Shown here: positions 1-5,469 of the stretch, in pieces
Layout: each line of letters opens with the position of its first letter
Numbering within the stretch: the first letter of the stretch is position 1
Source of the DNA: Moorella sp. UBA4076
GTDB lineage: Bacteria > Bacillota > DSM-521 > Neomoorellales > Neomoorellaceae
Direction of reading: 5' to 3'
NCBI GenBank assembly: GCA_002383405.1
Contig: DFYS01000156.1
Location: 13,738-24,298 of the forward strand
Length of the DNA: 10,561 nt
Notes under the pieces: model-generated
Database searches by the model: none
What the model saw: only the letters and a program-made list of their open reading frames with translations
What the model was told of the DNA's origin: nothing
Program-made: the position numbers and the translations under genes

Positions 1-46
1 GCCATATCCAGCAAAGGAGAAATGGTCACGTCGGTAAAATTGGGTT

Positions 47-61
47 GCGGGCGGAGCCCGC
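47..61. repeat. GC-rich inverted repeat (hairpin) downstream of the membrane protein gene
   Basis: Positions 47-52 and 56-61 form a perfect 6-bp GC stem around a 3-nt loop (gga). On the plus strand it is followed by TTTAGATATT, which is only a poor U-tract; on the minus strand there is no U-run immediately after it. It may act as a weak terminator or simply be a chance hairpin. I see no supportable gene in 1-109. Confidence 0.25.
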
Positions 62-109
62 TTTAGATATTATTGTACAACTTCCATCCCCATCCTGCAA
101 GCCGCCGCT

Positions 110-598
110 TTAAAAAAGTCCAAGCAGGCGGCCGCCCAGGAGGACGGCCGGCAGCATTAAAACAGCCAGCCGCAAGCCGGGTAACATCAGCACTACCGCC
201 AGGTCCGGCAGGAAATGGCGCCGGACAAGGCGCGCCATCCCCAGCCCGGCGATAGCACCGGTCAGGGCCAGCCCCATCGTGGTTCCCAGGAGAATCCCGC
301 CGGCGAGCAGGACGGTGATCATCCCCAGCAGCATCTGCTCCCCCGCCAAAACAGCCTCCCGCCGCGCCTGAAGCCAGCGCCGCGCCGCCCCCTCTACTGC
401 CGCCAGGGCTGCTGCCCCCAGCACTGTAGCTGCAGCGACATACGGAGGTGTCAGCCCGGGCACCAGGCCGCTGGCGCCGCCAAGCACCCCCGCCGCCCAG
501 ATGAGCACCAGCCCCCGCCAGGGCCGCACCACCCCGGCCGCCAGGGCGATAGTGAAAGTCAAACCGCCAAGGAAGGAAAGGATTAGCCGCAGGTCCAT
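110..598 (-). CDS. Unrecognised polytopic membrane protein (about 162 aa)
   Basis: I do not recognise a family. The protein is strongly hydrophobic and rich in Ala, Leu and Gly. Candidate membrane segments lie near residues 6-24, 28-48, 53-71, 89-121 (one or two passes) and 132-158. Charged clusters at about 73-81 (RRWLQARRE) and 123-128 (RLVRRH) look like cytoplasmic loops. The open frame extends upstream to a GTG at 742, but those 48 residues are not membrane-like and lie in the AT-rich flank. I therefore prefer the ATG at 598, where the hydrophobic protein begins. A modest AGGTGGG lies about 15 nt upstream, so the start is not well fixed. The gene sits at the edge of the AT-rich toxin-antitoxin segment, and a TATAAT on the minus strand (710-715) could be its promoter -10. 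Function unknown; possibly a small integral membrane or transporter-like protein. Confidence 0.6.
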   Translation of the reverse strand: MDLRLILSFLGGLTFTIALAAGVVRPWRGLVLIWAAGVLGGASGLVPGLTPPYVAAATVLGAAALAAVEGAARRWLQARREAVLAGEQMLLGMITVLLAGGILLGTTMGLALTGAIAGLGMARLVRRHFLPDLAVVLMLPGLRLAVLMLPAVLLGGRLLGLF

Positions 599-688
599 AA
601 CAGGCTTAGCATACCCACCTGCGAGGTCCCTATACCGCCCCTGTCTGGTTACCATGAACCCATTATCCACTAATAGCATTTTCACATG

Positions 689-717
689 TTGACAGATTAA
701 TTCTTCCAGATTATATT
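689..717 (+). promoter_or_regulatory. Near-consensus sigma-A promoter pointing antisense into brnA
   Basis: TTGACA at 689-694 and TATATT at 712-717 are separated by exactly 17 nt. A transcript would start near 724 on the plus strand and run antisense through the 3' end of brnA (744-1040). No plus-strand gene follows before 1381. On the opposite strand the same AT-rich patch carries TATAAT (715 to 710), with only a weak -35. The match is strong, but activity is inferred. Confidence 0.5.
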
Positions 718-743
718 TAAAACGGACCTGTAAAAAGATCACT

Positions 744-1040
744 TTATCCTTGTTGTTTTAGTTTTTCTGTCAACCACTTCTTAATCATCGTTTGATAGGT
801 GAACCCTTTATCTTTAGCGATTTTCTTAATGCTGGCTAACTGCTGGTTGTTAATTCGGATAGTGATTCTCGTAGTTGCACGTCTATCCCCTATCATTGTA
901 AATTCTACCGGTTCCATCTGATGCCAGTATGGAGCTGTAGAATGTTTTTCCCAGTATGACGCCGCTTGATCGTCGTCAGGTATTATGGGCATTAACGGTG
1001 GTAAGCCCTTGCGGGTCAAGGCTCTTTTCCTTTCGCCCAT
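744..1040 (-). CDS. brnA: BrnA/CopG-type ribbon-helix-helix antitoxin
   Basis: This is the antitoxin of a type II toxin-antitoxin pair. It should bind and neutralise the BrnT RNase-like toxin and, as a ribbon-helix-helix dimer, repress the operon. The C-terminal third carries the fold: a beta strand around TTRITIRIN, then two helices (QQLASIKKIAKDKG and TYQTMIKKWLTEKL). The middle part, with YWEKHSTAPYW followed by EPVEF, is typical of BrnA/CopG antitoxins. An upstream GTG at 1049 overlaps the brnT stop as GTGA. The ATG at 1040 is better placed behind the AAGGGGTG ribosome binding site (spacing about 7 nt), giving about 98 aa. Either way the two genes are translationally coupled. The family call is from recognised motifs and context. 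Confidence 0.8.
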   Translation of the reverse strand: MGERKRALTRKGLPPLMPIIPDDDQAASYWEKHSTAPYWHQMEPVEFTMIGDRRATTRITIRINNQQLASIKKIAKDKGFTYQTMIKKWLTEKLKQQG

Positions 1041-1045
1041 TTTTT

Positions 1046-1312
1046 TCACCCCTTTTGATAAAGATTCTTTTCGTTTGGTGCCATCATCCTTGCAGTAATA
1101 GGTCTGATTTTCCCATTCCCTTTATAAACAAACACAACTATGATATATTTACCAGAGTCACTTTGTCCATAGGCGTAATATCGTTTATCTCGCCCTTTAC
1201 GGACAAGTGGACGGTTAAAAAATACCTCTTCAACCTCATCTAAAGAAATCCCATGTTTCTCCGGTTTCCAGTAATTTGATTGGTCCCATTCGAAGGAGCG
1301 ACCTTGCAACAA
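1046..1312 (-). CDS. brnT: BrnT family type II toxin (ribonuclease-like)
   Basis: BrnT toxins are small RelE-fold ribonucleases that inhibit translation and are neutralised by BrnA. The family signature is visible: an N-terminal FEWD, then KHGISLDEVEEVF, the sheet region YYAYGQSDSGKYIIVVFVYKG, and the C-terminal RPITARMM motif with an Asn/Glu-rich tail. The length of 88 aa is normal for the family. There is no ATG. The frame opens with tandem TTG codons at 1312 and 1309, just behind AAGGGTGA, so the start is TTG. The stop overlaps the antitoxin GTG as GTGA, giving the usual toxin-first order of brnTA. A promoter match lies at 1340-1369. The gene appears intact. Activity is inferred from the family, not from the sequence alone. 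Confidence 0.85.
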   Translation of the reverse strand: MLQGRSFEWDQSNYWKPEKHGISLDEVEEVFFNRPLVRKGRDKRYYAYGQSDSGKYIIVVFVYKGNGKIRPITARMMAPNEKNLYQKG

Positions 1313-1332
1313 GTATCACCCTTATGTTCCTG

Positions 1333-1340
1333 TGTTAACA
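1333..1340. promoter_or_regulatory. Palindrome TGTTAACA, possible operator for the RHH proteins
   Basis: A perfect 8-bp palindrome lies at the expected transcription start of brnT and just upstream of the plus-strand -10. A second palindrome (TGTACA, 1342-1347) is immediately adjacent. Ribbon-helix-helix antitoxins usually bind short palindromes at their own promoter, so this is a reasonable operator candidate, but it is short and could be chance. Confidence 0.3.
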
Positions 1341-1369
1341 TTGTACATACTATAATAAGAAAGTGTCAA
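1340..1369 (-). promoter_or_regulatory. Sigma-A promoter of brnTA
   Basis: On the minus strand TTGACA (1369 to 1364) and TACAAT (1345 to 1340) are separated by 18 nt. Transcription would start near 1333, giving a short leader ahead of the TTG start of brnT at 1312. It overlaps the divergent promoter of the plus-strand RHH gene. Confidence 0.65.
1351..1356 (+). promoter_or_regulatory. Perfect -10 (TATAAT) for the plus-strand RHH gene
   Basis: TATAAT lies 24 nt ahead of the ATG at 1381. I see no convincing -35 at 16-18 nt (the best is TTCCTG at 1327-1332, spacer 18). It sits inside the spacer of the oppositely directed brnT promoter, so polymerase cannot occupy both at once. The weak -35 lowers confidence. 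Confidence 0.4.
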
Positions 1370-1380
1370 GGGAGCTATAC

Positions 1381-1656
1381 ATGAAAAAGTTTACCGGTAT
1401 AGTTAAGCATAATAGCCTTCGTTTTTATAATATCGAAGAGATAGCAAATTTCTTTAATAGCGTCGATACCGAGGACCTCCAGTGGGAAGATACTGACTTG
1501 AAATTTGAACGGCCAGAAATGGTCCATATATCAGTACGTATACCAAAGAACGACCTTCTGGCCGCCAAAATGGCAGCCAGGAAGCTCGGTTTAGGCTATA
1601 CGGCCTACATCCGCATGGTCCTGCACCGGGCTGTTAGCGGGAAAAGCCACGGGTAA
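1381..1656 (+). CDS. Orphan BrnA/CopG-like ribbon-helix-helix protein
   Basis: This is the only supported plus-strand gene, 91 aa. The start is the ATG at 1381 behind AAGGGAG (1368-1374, spacer 6 nt); a GTG at 1363 is in frame but has no ribosome binding site. The N-terminal half contains EEIANFFNSVDTEDLQWED, resembling the toxin-contact region of COG5304/BrnA-type antitoxins. The C-terminal half has strand VHISVRIP followed by helices KNDLLAAKMAARKLG and YTAYIRMVLHRAV, a ribbon-helix-helix pattern. No toxin gene of its own is adjacent: downstream is a terminator, and upstream is the divergent brnTA operon. It could be a solitary antitoxin, a regulator of brnTA, or the remnant of a second module. 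The family assignment is by visible pattern and is fairly safe; the role is inferred. Confidence 0.75.
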   Translation: MKKFTGIVKHNSLRFYNIEEIANFFNSVDTEDLQWEDTDLKFERPEMVHISVRIPKNDLLAAKMAARKLGLGYTAYIRMVLHRAVSGKSHG

Positions 1657-1745
1657 TATTAATCCCTTAAGTCCGCACATCTTCGCAAAGCGGAAAGAAA
1701 ATATCGCGGCAGGATTTTGGTTCCGGCTATGCCGGGTTAGGGTCC

Positions 1746-1767
1746 TTATACTGCTACCACAGTATAA
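1746..1767. repeat. Inverted repeat between the RHH gene and the shared terminator
   Basis: Positions 1746-1753 and 1760-1767 form a perfect 8-bp stem around a 6-nt loop. No U-run follows on either strand, so it is not a typical intrinsic terminator. A second, weaker hairpin (CCGGC/GCCGG) lies just upstream near 1725-1737. The segment 1657-1792 has no supportable gene. Confidence 0.35.
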
Positions 1768-1792
1768 AGGCTGGATCATAAAGACTACCTAA

Positions 1793-1842
1793 AAAGAGAT
1801 AGCTGCCCGGTAATATCCCGGAGAAGCTATCTCTTTATTTTT
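1793..1842. terminator. Bidirectional rho-independent terminator
   Basis: A perfect 12-bp stem (1793-1804 with 1825-1836) encloses a 20-nt loop that can itself form a small CCGG hairpin. On the plus strand it ends in TTTATTTTT, terminating the RHH gene. On the minus strand the arm is followed by a run of T (CTCTTTTTAGG), terminating secF, whose stop codon lies at 1853-1855. Confidence 0.85.
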
Positions 1843-1852
1843 CTGGCAGAAC

Positions 1853-2800
1853 TCAATGCGTGGTCGCTTTGCGGGTTTTCGCCTTGGCTGCAGCTGTCTT
1901 GCTTTCCGCCCGGATGGCTGCCGCCTGGCGGTGGCGTTCCCGCCTCATGTTGCGGAAATCGACCCACAACTGGCTGGCGGTAAAGATCGAAGAGTAAGCG
2001 CCGCTGATGGTGCCGATAAGCATGGCCAGGGCAAAGGTCCTGGTAGTCTCGCCGCCCAGGAGCATCAGGGCCAGCAGGGCGATGATAACCGTCAGAGCGG
2101 TATTGATGGACCGGGTCAGGGTCTGGTTGATGCTGCGGTTGACCAGTTCTTCCGTGGACTCTTTGCGGCGCAGCTTCATATTCTCGCGGATGCGGTCAAA
2201 GATAACAATGGTATCGTTGATGGAGTAACCGATGATGGTCAGGATAGCCGCTACAAAGGTGCTGTCCACTTCCCAGCGGAAGATGGCAAAAAACCCCAGC
2301 GTCACCAGGACATCGTGGACCAGGGCGAGGATGGCCGCCAGGCCGGACAAAAACTCAAAGCGGATGGTGATATAGATAATCATCAACACCCAGGCGACGG
2401 CCATGGCCTCGATACCCTTGATGGTCAGCTCGCGGCCGATGGTGGCGCCGACCTTTTCGTTGCGCTTCAGGTCCAATTGCCCCAGTTGATCTCGCAAAGA
2501 ACCGATGACCTGGTCAGTCCGTGCTTCATCCATCTCCGGCGTCCGGATTAAAAACTCGTTCGTCCCGGTAGCCTGGATGGTGCTGCTGCCCATATCGAGA
2601 CCATTCATGACCTCACGCACCTGGGCGGCGGATACCGGTTGCTGGAACTGGACCTGGATGCTGTTGCCGCCGGTGAAGTCAATGCCAAAGTTCAGCACCG
2701 GCCGGTGCAGGGCCATGGCGATAATGCCGGGGATGATAATGAGCAGCGACAGGGTGTACCACCACTTGCGCCTGCTTACGAAGTCAAAGTTAAACCGCAT
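1853..2800 (-). CDS. secF: Protein translocase subunit SecF
   Basis: SecF pairs with SecD in the membrane and uses the ion gradient to help pull exported proteins out of the SecYEG channel. The 315-aa product has the normal architecture: a first membrane helix near residues 13-31, the family motif NFGIDFTGGNSIQVQF at the start of the periplasmic domain, a short extracellular P4 domain up to about residue 125, then five helices. The conserved segment GYSINDTIVIFDRIRENMK is in helices 4-5, followed by the typical SINTALTVIIALLALMLLGG. The C-terminal tail is basic (RRERHRQ...KTAAAKAKTRK). The ATG at 2800 shares its A with the secD stop (TAATG), and AAGGGGTGAG inside the secD end is the ribosome binding site. 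Expression should be coupled to secD. Intact. Confidence 0.97.
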   Translation of the reverse strand: MRFNFDFVSRRKWWYTLSLLIIIPGIIAMALHRPVLNFGIDFTGGNSIQVQFQQPVSAAQVREVMNGLDMGSSTIQATGTNEFLIRTPEMDEARTDQVIGSLRDQLGQLDLKRNEKVGATIGRELTIKGIEAMAVAWVLMIIYITIRFEFLSGLAAILALVHDVLVTLGFFAIFRWEVDSTFVAAILTIIGYSINDTIVIFDRIRENMKLRRKESTEELVNRSINQTLTRSINTALTVIIALLALMLLGGETTRTFALAMLIGTISGAYSSIFTASQLWVDFRNMRRERHRQAAAIRAESKTAAAKAKTRKATTH

Positions 2801-4086
2801 TAAATCTCACCCCTTGCCGCTGCTGGAATTTGGGCCTCTTTAACACCAAAGAGCCACAGCCGGTGGAAAGCCGGTACCCCGATCAGCAGGTGCAACAGGA
2901 ACCGCGTCAGGGTAATGGCCGTAAACATGCTGGCGACAATACCGACCGACAGGGTGACGGCAAAGCCGCGCACCGTGCCGCTGCCCAGTAAGTAAAGGAC
3001 CAGGGCCGCCAGTACTGTCGTGGCGTTGGCGTCAAAGACGGTGGTAAAGGCGCGCTTAAAACCGGCGTCAATGGCCGCCCGCAGGGTCTTGCCGTTACGC
3101 AATTCCTCTTTCAGGCGCTCGTAGATAATAATGTTAGCGTCGACGGCCATGCCTACCGATAATAGCAAGCCGGCTATACCCGGCAGGGTGAGGGTCGCCT
3201 TCAGGCCCCAGAGCACCCCCATAACGATCAGGGCATAAATAATCAGGGAGAAATCGGCTACCAGGCCGGGCAGGCGGTAAAGCAGGAGCATAAAGAGGGC
3301 AATCAAAACCAGCGCGACGATGATGGCCGTCTTGCTCCGCGCCAGGGAGTCAGCGCCCAGGGTCGGCCCCACGGCGCGGCGTTCAATAATCTGCACCGGC
3401 ACCGGCAGGGCGCCGCCGCGCAAGAGTGCCGCCAGGTTGGCTGCCTCCTGGAAATCGGCAAAACCGCCGCTGATAACTGCTTCCCCGCTGGGGATGGCCT
3501 GACGGACATAAGGATTGGTCAGTTCCTGCTGGTCTAGGTAGATGGCGATATGCCGCCGCGGGTCGTTCTCGCCGTAGCTGCTCACCATTTTTTGAGTCGC
3601 CTCGGCAAACTTTTTCGTACCCTCGGCGTTAAACTGCAGCGTAATCTCCGGTTCCCCGTTCTGCTGGTTGATCACGGCTTTGGCGTCTTTCAGGTCCTTA
3701 CCCGTGACCACCACCTGGCCGTCGCTGGTCTTAAACTCCAGTTGGGCCGTTTTCCCGATCAATTTAACGGCTTCCTCCGGGTTACTGTAACCCGCCAGCT
3801 GGATGACCAAACGGTCGCTGCCCTCCCGCTGGATGATCGGTTCGGCGATGCCCAGCTGGTCGACCCGCTGGCGCATGACCCGTTCCAGGGCGGTCATATC
3901 GTCACCGGTTACAGCGTGGTCCGGGGTGTCCTGGGCCTGGGTAAGGATATAAACGCCGCCTTGCAGGTCCAACCCCAGTTTCATAGCCTGCAATAACGGT
4001 GGAAAGACAACGGCGCCCAGCGCCAGGATGACGATAAAAACAAGGGCGAGCTTTAAAAAGCCGCCTGCTCCCTTTCCCCCTGCCAA
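2800..4086 (-). CDS. secD: Protein translocase subunit SecD
   Basis: SecD works with SecF and YajC on the outer side of the Sec channel. The chosen start is a TTG at 4086, preceded by AAGGGAGG (4095-4102) with an 8-nt spacer; this gives 428 aa beginning MAGGKGAGGFLK. The frame is open up to a GTG at 4200, but that extension lacks a good ribosome binding site and is not SecD-like. Visible features are a first membrane helix at about 12-29, the D1 motif KLGLDLQGGVYILTQAQD, the P1 domain (RVDQLGIAEPIIQREGSDRL), and five C-terminal helices with GMAVDANIIIYERLKEEL and GFKRAFTTVFDANATTVLAAL. It is much shorter than the roughly 615-aa proteobacterial form, as usual for Firmicutes. It is the first gene of the secDF transcript. 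Confidence 0.96.
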   Translation of the reverse strand: MAGGKGAGGFLKLALVFIVILALGAVVFPPLLQAMKLGLDLQGGVYILTQAQDTPDHAVTGDDMTALERVMRQRVDQLGIAEPIIQREGSDRLVIQLAGYSNPEEAVKLIGKTAQLEFKTSDGQVVVTGKDLKDAKAVINQQNGEPEITLQFNAEGTKKFAEATQKMVSSYGENDPRRHIAIYLDQQELTNPYVRQAIPSGEAVISGGFADFQEAANLAALLRGGALPVPVQIIERRAVGPTLGADSLARSKTAIIVALVLIALFMLLLYRLPGLVADFSLIIYALIVMGVLWGLKATLTLPGIAGLLLSVGMAVDANIIIYERLKEELRNGKTLRAAIDAGFKRAFTTVFDANATTVLAALVLYLLGSGTVRGFAVTLSVGIVASMFTAITLTRFLLHLLIGVPAFHRLWLFGVKEAQIPAAARGEI

Positions 4087-4405
4087 AACTTCTGCCTCCC
4101 TTATAAGAAGTGTGATGGGAGAGGTTAGAGGCGGGATACCTGGAGAAACCTCTACCTCATATAAGATACATTCTTCATTCCCCTGCCAGAACTCCTTCAC
4201 TATCGTCCTGGTGGCGGAAGCTTGTTGCTCCCGGCTCGCAAATCAAGCTAAAGCGAGCACGGCGAGCGCCGAATGCGCATCTCCCGTGGTCCTGAAATTT
4301 TCATTCCTATTTGTGTCGCCGGCAGCAGGCGGCGACATGGAGGTTAGCATGGGTAACAGCCCGCAAAAGGCTTTTTGCAGCAAAATCATTCATAATAAGT
4401 GCGGA
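4087..4405 (-). promoter_or_regulatory. Long structured secD leader (about 320 nt)
   Basis: Between the predicted transcription start (about 4405) and the TTG of secD lie at least four hairpins: 4363-4378 (6 bp), 4314-4337 (8 bp, GC-rich), 4234-4258 (6 bp) and 4121-4158 (10 bp with one bulge). The last lies just upstream of the ribosome binding site at 4095-4102. None has a U-tract, so it is not an obvious attenuator. I do not recognise a known riboswitch. An in-frame GTG at 4200 would let translation run into secD, but there is no clear ribosome binding site. The leader may control translation or stability of secDF mRNA. Confidence 0.4.
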
Positions 4406-4411
4406 CAATCT

Positions 4412-4440
4412 ATTATAACCCTGTGCCAACTAAGCGTCAA
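4412..4440 (-). promoter_or_regulatory. Sigma-A promoter of secDF
   Basis: On the minus strand TTGACG (4440 to 4435) and TATAAT (4417 to 4412) are separated by 17 nt. Only one base departs from consensus. Transcription should start near 4405, leaving a leader of about 320 nt ahead of secD. It makes secDF a separate transcription unit from queA-tgt-yajC-HD, although read-through from upstream is possible because no clear terminator follows the HD gene. Confidence 0.8.
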
Positions 4441-4495
4441 TTGCTCTAAATACCTTTGCTGTTAAAACTTACAAACACCGCCAGCATCGAGCGCA

Positions 4496-4523
4496 GTTGC
4501 TGCTGCTCCTAACACCCGCCAGG
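4496..4523. repeat. Direct repeat copy 1 (28 bp)
   Basis: This copy matches the one at 4561-4588 at 26 of 28 positions, in the same orientation, with a period of 65 bp. A partial third match (aacaccgccag) lies at 4474-4484. The element starts with a GTTGCTGCTGCT run and ends in CCCGCCAGG. Confidence 0.7.
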
Positions 4524-4560
4524 ACCCAAACCAGGGGAAATGGGTAAACATGACAGTCGC

Positions 4561-4588
4561 GTTGCTGCTGCTTCCAACACCCGCCAGG
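4561..4588. repeat. Direct repeat copy 2 (28 bp)
   Basis: Second copy of the element at 4496-4523; the differences are at its positions 13 and 15. The sequence between the copies is unrelated. The pair lies upstream of the secD promoter and could be a protein-binding site, a small duplicated RNA element or part of a dispersed repeat family. Confidence 0.7.
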
Positions 4589-4623
4589 CCGCGCGCAGTA
4601 TAGATAACCTTTGGGTTAACAGG

Positions 4624-4641
4624 GCCAGGTTGCTACCTGGC
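4624..4641. repeat. Perfect hairpin, 7-bp stem, tetraloop
   Basis: GCCAGGT (4624-4630) and ACCTGGC (4635-4641) pair around a 4-nt loop (tgct). A second hairpin (TAACC/GGTTA, 4605-4618) is next to it. No U-tract follows either, so they are not typical terminators. Confidence 0.4.
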
Positions 4642-4757
4642 TATATCGCCCCAACGCGAAAGCCGGCGCCGCCGTCGCAATCCGGCAAACGACCCCCGGC
4701 ACCGGCAGATAGTTAAAGATAGCCGGGCTTCAATCCGAACTGGCTTTGGCCATCCAG

Positions 4758-4790
4758 CCCGCCCTTCCCACCTCCAACTTCCCCCATCCC
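4758..4790 (-). other. G-rich tract with quadruplex potential
   Basis: On the minus strand five runs of at least three G (plus-strand C runs at 4758-4760, 4762-4764, 4767-4769, 4781-4785 and 4788-4790) are separated by loops of 1, 2, 11 and 2 nt. This lies immediately 3' of the HD gene stop, so an RNA quadruplex could form in the transcript end. The long third loop weakens the prediction. Confidence 0.35.
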
Positions 4791-4797
4791 ACCTCTA

Positions 4798-5463
4798 TTA
4801 CAGCAGCCGCGAATCGTTGATCACCAGGCCGAAGTGGCAGTCCAGGAAGGCGGCCGCCCGGCGGCACATCATCATCCGCGTCAGGAAGATCTCAAAATAC
4901 TCCATCGGCGTGCTGATCGCAAGGTCAATGCTCAGCTCCAGGGTGATCGTCTTTTGGCCGGCATCGACCCGTAAAAAGGAGTGCTGGACGGCGTAATTGA
5001 CCCGGTCGTGGATATCAAAAGTGCTGATATCGCGATTGCGCACCCGCGAGCGGTGCACATCGGACTTATCCGCCAGGATAAGCGCCGCGCCCACGTTATT
5101 GACGGCCTGGCCGTACTCCTCCTCGTGATTGCCGATGGCGCCCGCGATGGTCGCCACTTCGTCGCCGGGCATGCCCAGGCGGGTCAAAATGCGGTAAGCC
5201 AGCAGGGCTCCCGTCTGACCGTGGTCCTGCCGGCTGACCACATTACCGATATCATGCAGGTACCCGGCGATGGCCGCCAGTTCGGCCGCGCGCCGCTCGT
5301 AACCCAGGTGCTCCAGCACATTGTAGCCGATCTTCGCCACCAGGTTGCTGTGGCGGTGGCTGTGCTCGGTAAAACCGATAGCCCCCAGGTGTTCATTTCC
5401 CAGGATGACCAGGGTTTCCACCTCGGGGTCCTTTTTAACCTCTGTCAGGGTCAGCGGGGGCAA
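4798..5463 (-). CDS. HD-domain metal-dependent hydrolase
   Basis: This 221-aa protein carries the HD phosphohydrolase fold. Candidate metal ligands are His36/His38 (EHSHRHS), the His70-Asp71 doublet (YLHDIGN), His81 (DHGQTG), His113 (GNHEEEYG) and Asp132 or Asp135 (LADKSD). These residues are typical of enzymes that cleave phosphate esters in nucleotides or cyclic dinucleotides. No membrane segment or partner domain is visible. The C-terminal 75 residues (from about TFDIHDRVNYAV) are a family-specific extension. The start is TTG at 5463, only 6 nt after the yajC stop, with GGAGAGGAG in the yajC end as ribosome binding site, so the two are translationally linked. Placement between yajC and secD suggests a link to secretion, but the substrate cannot be read from sequence. 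Confidence 0.85.
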   Translation of the reverse strand: MPPLTLTEVKKDPEVETLVILGNEHLGAIGFTEHSHRHSNLVAKIGYNVLEHLGYERRAAELAAIAGYLHDIGNVVSRQDHGQTGALLAYRILTRLGMPGDEVATIAGAIGNHEEEYGQAVNNVGAALILADKSDVHRSRVRNRDISTFDIHDRVNYAVQHSFLRVDAGQKTITLELSIDLAISTPMEYFEIFLTRMMMCRRAAAFLDCHFGLVINDSRLL

Positions 5464-5469
5464 GACAGA

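Larger units (their letters stand above)
4441..4797. other. Gene-free region between the HD gene and the secD promoter
   Basis: About 357 bp with no supportable open reading frame on either strand. It contains a G-rich tract on the minus strand (4758-4790), GC-rich inverted repeats near 4670-4730, two small hairpins (4605-4618 and 4624-4641, the latter a 7-bp stem with a 4-nt loop), and a 28-bp element present twice. No hairpin is followed by a U-run, so I see no intrinsic terminator for the upstream operon. No tRNA or known RNA was recognised. Confidence 0.5.

Noticed and set aside
1..66. Tail of a plus-strand gene entering from the left edge
   Set aside because: A frame is open to a TAG at 64-66, but about 21 codons give no recognisable sequence and the minus strand is just as plausible.
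1591..1779. 62-aa minus-strand open frame overlapping the end of the RHH gene
   Set aside because: No ribosome binding site, no family resemblance, and it is antisense to a better supported gene.
4208..4233. Inverted third copy of the 28-bp element
   Set aside because: Similarity is limited to short patches (such as GGAAGC); not above chance.
4243..4350. 35-codon reading frame in the secD leader (minus strand), a possible leader peptide
   Set aside because: Starts with ATG at 4350 but has no ribosome binding site and no recognised arrest motif; most likely chance.
4441..4797. tRNA or other known RNA gene in the gap before secD
   Set aside because: Hairpins are present but no cloverleaf, conserved T-arm sequence or known RNA motif could be fitted.
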